A stretch of 12,478 nt of DNA. It comes from an uncultured Eubacteriales bacterium (GTDB lineage: Bacteria > Bacillota > Clostridia > Oscillospirales > Acutalibacteraceae). The notes below the pieces were generated by a model. It made no database searches. It had not been told where the DNA came from and was given only the letters and a program-made list of their open reading frames with translations. The stretch spans positions 1 through 12,478 of the forward strand of contig CAKUYF010000016.1 in assembly GCA_934702115.1 (NCBI GenBank), given 5' to 3'. Of the stretch, positions 6,597 through 12,478 are shown in pieces. The position numbers and the translations under genes were made by a program. Position 1 is the stretch's first letter; the number at the start of each line of letters is the position of its first letter.

Positions 6597-6863
6597 ATGT
6601 TAACGGTTTTATCGTGGGTGATGTCGGCAATAGCTCTTATCGGTACTTTAATAAATGCCGAAAGAAACAAATGGGGATTTATTTTTTGGCTTATATCTAA
6701 TTTATATATGTGTATAAAATTTTTCGTTTTGGGAGCATACGCAGAGAGCTTGCTTTTTTTCGTTTATTTCCTTTTAGCCATAAGAGGGATTGTTTCTTGG
6801 ACTAAAAAAGAGAACTCGGAAGATTCAAATTCTGATGAAATAAAAGCTACAGAGGTAATTTAA
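6597..6863 (+). CDS. PnuC-like three-helix membrane protein (half-size transporter unit)
   Basis: The product has 88 residues and three likely membrane helices (about 2-20, 26-48 and 51-68), then a charged, acidic C-terminal tail of about 20 residues. The pattern LIGTLINAERNKWGF, FWLISNL, GAYAESLLFFVYFLLAIRGIVSW resembles one repeat of PnuC/SWEET-fold vitamin transporters: N near the helix 1 exit, a Trp-Gly turn, and a final aromatic helix ending in W-R/W-like residues. Full PnuC proteins have about seven helices, so this would act as a dimer or oligomer, as SemiSWEETs do. AAGGAG (6579-6584) lies 12 nt before the ATG. The stop is only 2 nt before queH, implying co-translation; a role in moving a nucleobase or deazapurine precursor is therefore possible but inferred. 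Confidence 0.85.
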   Translation: MLTVLSWVMSAIALIGTLINAERNKWGFIFWLISNLYMCIKFFVLGAYAESLLFFVYFLLAIRGIVSWTKKENSEDSNSDEIKATEVI

Positions 6864-6865
6864 TA

Positions 6866-7402
6866 ATGACAAAGGTTTTTTTGCATACCTGTTGTGCACC
6901 TTGTTTTTTGAAATGTCAAGAAAGCTTAGAAGCGGAAGGGATTACACCTGTTCTGTTTTGGTACAATCCCAATATTCATCCATGGACTGAATACAATTTA
7001 CGCAAAGAATGCTTAATAAACTATGCTAAAGAAAAATCTTTAGAAATAAAAGTTAAGGATTATTATGGGCTTCGTAGTTTTATAAGTGATATATATCCTG
7101 AATTTAAAAAGGGACGATGTGAATATTGTTATAAGTTGCGTTTGGAGGAGACTGCAAAATCTGCAGTAGAAGAGGGTTATGATTACTTTTCTACAACGCT
7201 TTTAATCAGCCCATATCAAAATCACGAGCTTATTAAAAGTATAGGAGAAGAAATAGCTAAAAAGTATGATATAAAATTTTTTTATAAAGATTTTAGACCT
7301 TATTTTAGAGAAGGACAGCGTTTAGCACGTTCAAGAGGCTTTTACATGCAGAAGTATTGTGGATGTATTTTTAGTGAAGAAGAAAGGTATTTAAAAATTT
7401 GA
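6866..7402 (+). CDS. queH: Epoxyqueuosine reductase QueH
   Basis: QueH (formerly DUF208) reduces epoxyqueuosine to queuosine at position 34 of tRNAs with GUN anticodons. It is the iron-sulfur alternative to the cobalamin enzyme QueG. The 178 residues carry the full family signature: LHTCCAPC (Cys9/Cys10), FWYNPNIHP, TEYNLRK, RCEYCYKLRL (Cys85/Cys88), TTLLISPYQNH, DFRPYFREGQRLARS and YMQKYCGCIFSEEERY (Cys165/Cys167). In characterised QueH, cysteines from these motifs bind a [4Fe-4S] cluster and an adjacent iron. The ribosome site AGAGGT (6851-6856) lies 9 nt before the ATG, inside the upstream membrane protein gene. No other queuosine genes are in the window, so the cell may make or salvage the precursor elsewhere. 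The restriction-like pair begins 27 nt downstream. Confidence 0.96.
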   Translation: MTKVFLHTCCAPCFLKCQESLEAEGITPVLFWYNPNIHPWTEYNLRKECLINYAKEKSLEIKVKDYYGLRSFISDIYPEFKKGRCEYCYKLRLEETAKSAVEEGYDYFSTTLLISPYQNHELIKSIGEEIAKKYDIKFFYKDFRPYFREGQRLARSRGFYMQKYCGCIFSEEERYLKI

Positions 7403-7429
7403 GTCGTAGTTAATTTTTTAGTTAAGGGT

Positions 7430-8998
7430 ATGAGAATTACAAAAATGAGTGAAAATTTACGATATGAAATATCTTACGAAGGAAAATTGATTCAATCGAA
7501 AACTTTCTTGAGCAATAAATTAGGGATTCTTATAAAGCAACTTTTTTCACAGTATGGATGGGTGTATTCCGAAGTATTAAAATGTGGATCATATAGAAAA
7601 ATTTGTATTACTAATCCTTTGGGAGAAAGTTTAGATATTAATTTATTTGCCGCTAATCTTAGAAATGAAAAAAGTAATCCATATGAAAAAAAGCTTCAAT
7701 TAAGTAAAGCGAATCCTCACCAGTACAAAGATGGCATTACTATAATTTTAGGTTTTTATGTATGTAATTCTGCGGATGAAGTTAAAGATGCTCTTATAGT
7801 AGGATTTCCAATTGATGAAAGTTTGGGATATAATAATAACCCCAGTTTGCGGGGAGTATTTGTAAACGATATATTACTGAAAACAAAAATAGACGGGGTA
7901 TACATAGATGAGAAGCGTAAACTGGTAGGGTTTAGGCCTGAATTTATTTTTTATTATTTAAGGAATTACGCTAGTTTTCATAAATATACGAGCGAGGATT
8001 ATCATTTGAAAGAAAATTCATTTGTTAACAATTCGTCTTTAAAAAATTTAAAAGCGGGTAGAGCGGCAGGCGGGAAAAATATTTTACTTTATGGAGTTCC
8101 TGGATGTGGGAAAAGTTATGTAGTTGAAAAAGAGTATTGTAAGGACGCAGGGAAAATAGAAAGAATTGTTTTTCATCCCGATTATACTTATATGGATTTT
8201 ATAGGTCAAATTTTGCCTTGTTCCAATGAGAATAAGGTAACGTATGACTTTATACCTGGACCTTTTACAAAAATTTTAAAGGAGTCTTACAACAATCCCA
8301 GTAAAAAGTATTGTTTAGTGATTGAAGAGATCAACCGTGGAAACGCATCTGCAATATTTGGAGATATTTTTCAGCTTTTAGATAGAGATGAAAGTGGGAA
8401 CAGCTATTATAAAATATCCAATAAAGATATTGCCAAAGAAGTGTATGGAAAAAATGACGTTCAAAAAAAGATTTTTATTCCTTCCAACTTAACAATTGTA
8501 GCAACTATGAATACTTGCGATCAAAACGTATTTACTCTTGACACAGCTTTTCAGCGAAGATGGAAAATGCGTATGATAGAAAACAATATTGATAAGGCAA
8601 GGGAAATTGCCAACCATAAAATTTTAGATACTGATGTAACATGGAAAGTATTTAACAAAAAGATAAATGAGTTGATCTTATCGCATAATGTAGGAAATAT
8701 TTCTGCTGAAGATAAAAGGTTGGGAGCTTACTTTGTTTCTTTAGATGATTTAATTTATTTAAATCCTGAAGATGAAGGTTTAACGAAAGAAGAAGTAGAA
8801 AAAGCAAAAGACAATAATCGAAATTTTCCGGAGAAAGTACTTAAGTACTTATGGGATGATGCTTTCAAATTTAATAGATCTCAGATATTTAACGAAAAAT
8901 GTACCAGTTTAGAGCAGCTTATAAAAACATTTGAAAGTTCAAAGGGTAATCAAAGGTTTGATATATTTCTATATGATATTTTCGATTTAAAAAATTAG
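7430..8998 (+). CDS. mcrB: McrB-type AAA+ NTPase, restriction motor subunit
   Basis: This 522-residue protein is the motor of a McrBC/LlaJI-like restriction complex: the AAA+ ring binds target DNA through its N-terminal domain, and the partner nuclease cuts. Residues 1 to about 190 form a separate N-terminal domain, probably for DNA recognition, with the block KDGITIILGFYV. The AAA+ domain has Walker A GVPGCGKS (222-229), the McrB-type stretch HPDYTYMDFIGQ, Walker B CLVIEEINRGNASAIFGD (295-312), sensor MNTCDQNVFTLDTAFQRRW (360-378) and a helical lid. MNTCDQ replaces the MNTxDR of classical McrB. The start is unsure: AAGGG is only 1 nt before the ATG at 7430, and an in-frame ATG at 7445 (MSENLRYE) is 16 nt from it. 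It is followed 27 nt later by the nuclease gene, so the two surely work together. Whether it hydrolyses GTP is not decided by sequence. Confidence 0.9.
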   Translation: MRITKMSENLRYEISYEGKLIQSKTFLSNKLGILIKQLFSQYGWVYSEVLKCGSYRKICITNPLGESLDINLFAANLRNEKSNPYEKKLQLSKANPHQYKDGITIILGFYVCNSADEVKDALIVGFPIDESLGYNNNPSLRGVFVNDILLKTKIDGVYIDEKRKLVGFRPEFIFYYLRNYASFHKYTSEDYHLKENSFVNNSSLKNLKAGRAAGGKNILLYGVPGCGKSYVVEKEYCKDAGKIERIVFHPDYTYMDFIGQILPCSNENKVTYDFIPGPFTKILKESYNNPSKKYCLVIEEINRGNASAIFGDIFQLLDRDESGNSYYKISNKDIAKEVYGKNDVQKKIFIPSNLTIVATMNTCDQNVFTLDTAFQRRWKMRMIENNIDKAREIANHKILDTDVTWKVFNKKINELILSHNVGNISAEDKRLGAYFVSLDDLIYLNPEDEGLTKEEVEKAKDNNRNFPEKVLKYLWDDAFKFNRSQIFNEKCTSLEQLIKTFESSKGNQRFDIFLYDIFDLKN

Positions 8999-9025
8999 TT
9001 ATGATTGGTATAGAGGAATATAGGA

Positions 9026-10273
9026 ATGAGTGAAGAAATACATGACATTTATGAATTCCATGTAAATACTAATAGTATGGATGATAATTTTGTAGGGATT
9101 AAAGCTGAAAACAACAAAATTAAAGTATGCTTTCCACTAGGGTATGGGCTAAGTATTACTGAAGAGAACCGAAAGGAAGATGCAAAGCTTTTAATTAAGG
9201 TTTTATCTCGTTTTCAAAGTAGGGCTTCGAACCTTTTTCCTAGGTATTGCGAAAATAAAATAGAACATAACAAATTTCCTATTCATGCTTATTTAAATGT
9301 AATAGAAAATTACTTAGCACATGGATACTATGTAGAGACTAAAAGCATATATTCCGGCAATAGCCAAGGAAAAATAAATTGGCATATGACTGTTAATAAG
9401 CGAAGGCCTTATCCTCAAGATGGGAATTTCTTCTATTTAAATTTTATATCTAAGAAAAGGGTTTTTAGCTCTTCCGGTTTAATAACTAAGATTCATGAAT
9501 ATTGTGTTGAGGAAAGTTATAAAAAAATAGGATGGATTTTTTGTAAGCACGAACCTAAAAAAGCCGGTATTGTTTTTCAAGAAAAAGAATTTATTGAGGT
9601 ACTTGATCAAAAATTATCTCATACGTTTAATGATAGCGAAATAAATCTTTTTTTAAGTATGAAAGATATGATCAGATTTATAGGTAGAGAAGGTGAAAAT
9701 TCCAGATTTTATTTTGGAACCAATAAGTTTGAATATATTTGGGAAAAGTTAATAGATAGCAGTTTTGGAATTAAAAATAAGGATTATTATTTTCCCCATA
9801 CTACTTGGTATCTGGGCAAGCTAGGACTTCATAATCAATCGGCCTTAGAACCTGATACAATTATGTTGTCAAACGAAAAAATTTTCATATTAGATGCCAA
9901 GTACTACAAATATGGTATAACCGGTGACCCCAAAGACCTTCCAAGATCTACATCTATTAACAAACAGATAACTTACGGAGAGTTTATTGCCACAGAAAGT
10001 AAATTTAAAACTTCTGATAAAAAGTCTCCTATTGTATTTAATGCCTTCATTTTACCTTTTGACAAGTATAAAAATCCATTTAAAAAGAATAATAATATGG
10101 TTTACATAGGTGAGGCACGAGGAAATTGGAAGTCTTTGGGAATAAGTTACGAAAGAGTACATGGAATTCTTTTAGACGTAAAGTGGCTAATGCTTAAATC
10201 CGGAAATAAAAGTTCAAAAGATATAAAAGGACTTGCAGATTTTATTGAAAACAATTCTAAAACTTCAATTTGA
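9026..10273 (+). CDS. LlaJI-family/McrC-like PD-(D/E)xK restriction nuclease subunit
   Basis: This 415-residue protein is the likely nuclease partner of the preceding AAA+ protein. The family signs are an N-terminal SH3-like and helical region (about 1-110), the GKINWHMTV block (115-123) shared by McrC-type proteins, and a C-terminal PD-(D/E)xK core: Glu240 region (FEYIWEKLI), Pro276-Asp277 in ALEPDTIM, and Asp290-Ala-Lys292 in IFILDAKYYKYG, then the STSINKQITYGEF helix. The pattern matches the LlaJI restriction endonuclease family as I remember it. AGAGGA (9012-9017) lies 8 nt before the ATG. LlaJI systems usually carry two cytosine methyltransferases, but none is present here, so modification-dependent cleavage, or methyltransferases elsewhere, must be assumed. 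Its stop overlaps the convergent rtcB stop by 9 nt. Confidence 0.88.
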   Translation: MSEEIHDIYEFHVNTNSMDDNFVGIKAENNKIKVCFPLGYGLSITEENRKEDAKLLIKVLSRFQSRASNLFPRYCENKIEHNKFPIHAYLNVIENYLAHGYYVETKSIYSGNSQGKINWHMTVNKRRPYPQDGNFFYLNFISKKRVFSSSGLITKIHEYCVEESYKKIGWIFCKHEPKKAGIVFQEKEFIEVLDQKLSHTFNDSEINLFLSMKDMIRFIGREGENSRFYFGTNKFEYIWEKLIDSSFGIKNKDYYFPHTTWYLGKLGLHNQSALEPDTIMLSNEKIFILDAKYYKYGITGDPKDLPRSTSINKQITYGEFIATESKFKTSDKKSPIVFNAFILPFDKYKNPFKKNNNMVYIGEARGNWKSLGISYERVHGILLDVKWLMLKSGNKSSKDIKGLADFIENNSKTSI

Positions 10274-11410
10274 AGCTTTAAAGTTATAAATTGGTTTTAT
10301 TATTTTTTGAATTTCAACTGTATCCTTTATGTTTTCTACAATTTCTTCTATAGGCTTATAAACTAAGGGAGCTTCGTCAAGAGTGCTTTTGCAGACGCTT
10401 GAAGAATATATGCCATTCATACTCTCTTTAAATTCGTCTAGGTTAAGGCTTCTTTTAGCTTGCCCTCGGCTCATTACTCTTCCGGCACCGTGAGGAGCTG
10501 ATTCATTCCAGTCTGTGTTTCCTTTTCCGATTCCCATTATACAGCCGTCTCTCATATTGATAGGAATTAGTAATTTTTCATTTTGCTTTGCTGAAATTGC
10601 GCCTTTTCGAACTATATTAGATTTAATATCTATATAATTATGAACAGTATGAAAGTGTTCTTCTGCAAGAGTGTCTGTACTGTAATACGAAGGGTCTTTA
10701 ATTCCAAAATAATTTTTAAATATAATTTGAGCCATTTTAATTCTGTTTTTTTCAGCATATTCTTGGCATATACTCATATCATGTAAATACATTTTTCTTT
10801 GTTCATTCTCAAGGTAACATAGCTCACTTGGCAGGTTACATTCTGCGTTTTGATATTCACTTTTAAATTTTTGTTTGTCATTACAAAGGTTAATAGCCAA
10901 ATTTTGATAGTATTCAGCAACTTGTTTTCCCATATTTCTTGATCCGCTATGTATTATCAAATATTTGTTATTTTGATCATCAACATCTATTTCTATAAAA
11001 TGATTTCCTCCTCCTAATGTTCCTATAGCTCTTTCGAATCTATCTGTGTCTTTTAATTCATTTAAACACTGTAAGTCTTTAATTTTTTCCATTTCAAATA
11101 ACTTAGATTCATGAATGCTGTATCCGCTGGGTATGGATTTTTTTATTGTATGGTCTAGTTTTTTGAGGTTTAATTCTTGATTTCCTAAATTTATAGTCAG
11201 CATTCCGCAACCAATATCTACACCTACGATATTTGGAATAACTTTATCTCCAAGATCTGCTGTAAACCCGATTACGCATCCTTTCCCGGCATGGACGTCA
11301 GGCATTATTCTAACTTTACAATCCTTGAAAGGTTCTTGTTTTAAAAGTAGAGAAATTTGTGCCATAGCGGCTGGCTCAATATTTTTTGTAAATATTTTCA
11401 AATTATTCAT
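10265..11410 (-). CDS. rtcB: tRNA-splicing/RNA-repair ligase RtcB
   Basis: RtcB joins RNA 2',3'-cyclic phosphate (or 3'-phosphate) ends to 5'-OH ends using GTP and Mn2+, through a histidine-GMP intermediate. The 381 residues are typical of the short bacterial type. Visible motifs are MPDVHAGKGCVIGFT (36-50), VGVDIGCGM with Asp65 and Cys68 as Mn ligands, TLGGGNHFIEI with His137, HSGSRNMG with His154, HNYID (257-261), RKGAISA, PINMRDG, and SAPHGAGRVMSR, where His307 should be the guanylylated residue, then YKPIEEI. AGGAGG (11415-11420) precedes the ATG. It stands alone on this strand behind a roughly 120-nt structured leader and an extended -10 promoter. No rtcA, rtcR or prfH gene is present. 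Confidence 0.96.
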   Translation of the reverse strand: MNNLKIFTKNIEPAAMAQISLLLKQEPFKDCKVRIMPDVHAGKGCVIGFTADLGDKVIPNIVGVDIGCGMLTINLGNQELNLKKLDHTIKKSIPSGYSIHESKLFEMEKIKDLQCLNELKDTDRFERAIGTLGGGNHFIEIDVDDQNNKYLIIHSGSRNMGKQVAEYYQNLAINLCNDKQKFKSEYQNAECNLPSELCYLENEQRKMYLHDMSICQEYAEKNRIKMAQIIFKNYFGIKDPSYYSTDTLAEEHFHTVHNYIDIKSNIVRKGAISAKQNEKLLIPINMRDGCIMGIGKGNTDWNESAPHGAGRVMSRGQAKRSLNLDEFKESMNGIYSSSVCKSTLDEAPLVYKPIEEIVENIKDTVEIQKIIKPIYNFKASN

Positions 11411-11462
11411 GTTTCCTCCTAATGAATCAATATTTTAGAATAAAAGTTTTTTAAATTAAAAT

Positions 11463-11492
11463 AGTCAGATCACCTGTACGGTAACGCTGACT
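11463..11492 (-). promoter_or_regulatory. Bulged 12-bp hairpin in the rtcB 5' leader
   Basis: On the minus-strand RNA the arms AGUCAG and CUGACU pair, one C bulges, then GUUACC pairs with GGUGAU around the loop GUACA. Two of the inner pairs are G-U, which work only for the minus-strand transcript (the plus strand would have C-A mismatches), so the structure fits the rtcB mRNA. No run of U follows immediately, so it is not an obvious terminator. It may be a regulatory or processing element. Confidence 0.6.
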
Positions 11493-11501
11493 TTATCCAT
11501 A

Positions 11502-11533
11502 AATAAATCTTTTTAGCATCACAGAGATTTATT
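11502..11533 (-). promoter_or_regulatory. 9-bp hairpin near the 5' end of the rtcB leader
   Basis: The minus-strand sequence AATAAATCT (11525-11533) pairs perfectly with AGATTTATT (11502-11510) around a 14-nt loop (11511-11524). It lies at the predicted 5' end of the rtcB transcript, about 9 nt upstream of the second hairpin. It is mostly A-U pairs and so is weaker than the second stem. Confidence 0.5.
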
Positions 11534-11540
11534 ATTATTT

Positions 11541-11568
11541 ATTATAACACAAATTCTTAATTTATCAA
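11541..11568 (-). promoter_or_regulatory. Extended -10 sigma-A promoter for rtcB
   Basis: On the minus strand TTGATA (11563-11568) lies 16 nt before TATAAT (11541-11546), which is directly preceded by TGT, giving the extended -10 form TGTTATAAT. The predicted transcription start is about 11534, leaving about 120 nt of untranslated leader that contains both hairpins. Confidence 0.7.
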
Positions 11569-11671
11569 TATTTATATATTTTTGAAGTAATTTAGCATTT
11601 AAATTATATAATTTTTTTAAATGTTTTAAGGAATAAATTAAAGTTTTAGAATATTTTAGAGCATTTATTAT

Positions 11672-11718
11672 ATATTTTGTAAAATATGCTTGATTTTTTT
11701 ATCTAAAAATGTTTAAAT
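11672..11718 (+). promoter_or_regulatory. Candidate promoter and palindrome for the coiled-coil gene
   Basis: TTGATT (11690-11695) and TTAAAT (11713-11718) are 17 nt apart, each matching four of six consensus bases. Two bases upstream of the -35 is the 16-bp palindrome ATATTTTGTAAAATAT (11672-11687), a possible operator, though such palindromes are common in AT-rich DNA. The remainder of the 11411-11760 gap holds the rtcB leader and promoter and AT-rich sequence in which I see no gene. Confidence 0.4.
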
Positions 11719-11760
11719 GCAAGTGAGAAACTAAAAATGCATAAGTAAGGAGGTAAATTT

Positions 11761-12478
11761 ATGAATCCAATTAATATAAACTGGCAAGAGAGATTTGAAG
11801 ATATGCACGTGGACACAAAAAGTACACTTAAAAACATTATTAGATTGGATTGGACTGAAAATTCAATACTGGAGAAAGAGTACTTTAATAGAGAAATTGA
11901 TAGTATGATTGGAGATTTGATTGATGAACAATCGGATTATAATAAATTGATTGAGCGATTTAATAGCGAAAAAACTGCTAAAGATTTAAAAACAGCTAAA
12001 AAAATAACTGAAGAATCAGAAAGAGATCCTTCTTCTTTACAATGTAAGATGTTAGATTGTAAAAATAAGCTTCAAAACTTGGAACATAAATTTAGAGAAC
12101 AAAAAGAAGCTTCCAGAGGTAAAATTCCGATGTACGTTAGTCCTACAATAGTAGACTCACATACCGGAAGTCTAGATAAAGAAATAAGTTATTATAATAA
12201 TATCATTATAAATTGTAGGAAAGAAATTTATAAATATCAAGCCAAGCTTCAACCGGTTATTAATAATGTAAACTTATTGAATAATGAAATATCCAAGTTA
12301 AATAAAGACATATCGACTTTGGAGGAGCACAAATCAGAATTAAAAGAAAGAATATCGCGTTTAGATAAGGAAATATCGAATTTAAATAATCCTGAATCTG
12401 TTAAAAATCTGGAATCCAGTTATGTGACTTTGTACCAAATGAGAGAAGAAAGATCTAAACTAACTGACAGAACGACTG
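11761..12478 (+). CDS. Coiled-coil protein of unknown function (3' truncated)
   Basis: A frame of 239 codons with no stop runs off the right edge. It starts at ATG 11761, with a perfect AAGGAGGT (11747-11754) 6 nt upstream. I recognise no family. The N-terminus (NPININ, then WQERFEDMHVDTKSTLKNIIRLDW) is followed by strongly charged helical sequence with heptad-like Leu/Ile spacing. It is clearest near residues 60-120 and again from 175 to 215, where the pattern NNEISKLNKDIS, LKERISRLDKEISNL repeats with seven-residue periodicity. A short non-helical linker around 120-140 contains KIPMYVSP. There is no signal peptide or membrane segment, so the visible part is cytoplasmic. It lacks the Walker A motif of an SMC-type protein in this part. 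A structural, DNA-tethering or phage-like role cannot be told apart from the fragment. Confidence 0.85.
   Translation, partial: MNPININWQERFEDMHVDTKSTLKNIIRLDWTENSILEKEYFNREIDSMIGDLIDEQSDYNKLIERFNSEKTAKDLKTAKKITEESERDPSSLQCKMLDCKNKLQNLEHKFREQKEASRGKIPMYVSPTIVDSHTGSLDKEISYYNNIIINCRKEIYKYQAKLQPVINNVNLLNNEISKLNKDISTLEEHKSELKERISRLDKEISNLNNPESVKNLESSYVTLYQMREERSKLTDRTT

Noticed and set aside
10263..10275. Palindrome CTTCAATTTGAAG at the mcrC-like/rtcB junction as a terminator
   Set aside because: The stem is only 6 bp with a 1-nt loop and no T run follows on either strand.
1..12478. CRISPR array, tRNA, rRNA, insertion sequence or prophage
   Set aside because: I saw no regularly spaced direct repeats, no cloverleaf with CCA end, no rRNA-like tract, and no transposase, integrase or phage structural motif on either strand.

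Overview
The window (about 30% G+C by eye) looks like a low-GC Gram-positive chromosome of the class Clostridia, probably near the Oscillospirales/Ruminococcaceae. The reasons are the gene order xseA-xseB-ispA-dxs, strong AAGGAGG-type ribosome binding sites, sigma-A-like promoters and two small proteins with double-glycine leaders. The sequence does not identify the species.

Layout. (1) 1-3491, plus strand: the end of xseA, then xseB, ispA and dxs, a tight housekeeping operon joining exonuclease VII to the start of isoprenoid synthesis. The ispA product is abnormal after its second Asp-rich motif. (2) 3487-3676: an AT-rich region full of nested inverted repeats fills the gap between the convergent dxs and small-protein genes. 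(3) 3676-4307, minus strand: two paralogous genes, each with an 18-residue double-glycine leader followed by a four-cysteine zinc-ribbon-like core, behind a near-consensus promoter. This is the most novel-looking locus. (4) 4453-5303, plus strand: a small cytoplasmic class 3 lipase and a possible hydrophobic small protein that runs into the 3' end of rarA. (5) 5178-6470, minus strand: rarA. (6) 6597-10273, plus strand: a three-helix PnuC-like half protein, the queuosine enzyme QueH, a McrB-type AAA+ NTPase and a LlaJI-family PD-(D/E)xK nuclease. All four are on one strand with 2-27 nt gaps, so they may be one operon. No DNA methyltransferase is present, so the last two look like a modification-dependent or split restriction module. 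(7) 10265-11410, minus strand: rtcB RNA ligase, with a stop overlapping the nuclease gene and a roughly 120-nt leader holding two hairpins. (8) 11761 to the window end, plus strand: a coiled-coil protein of unknown function, cut by the edge.

The strongest candidates for something undescribed are the paired leader/zinc-ribbon peptides, the structured rtcB leader, and the queH-restriction neighbourhood. No CRISPR array, tRNA, rRNA, transposase or integrase was seen.
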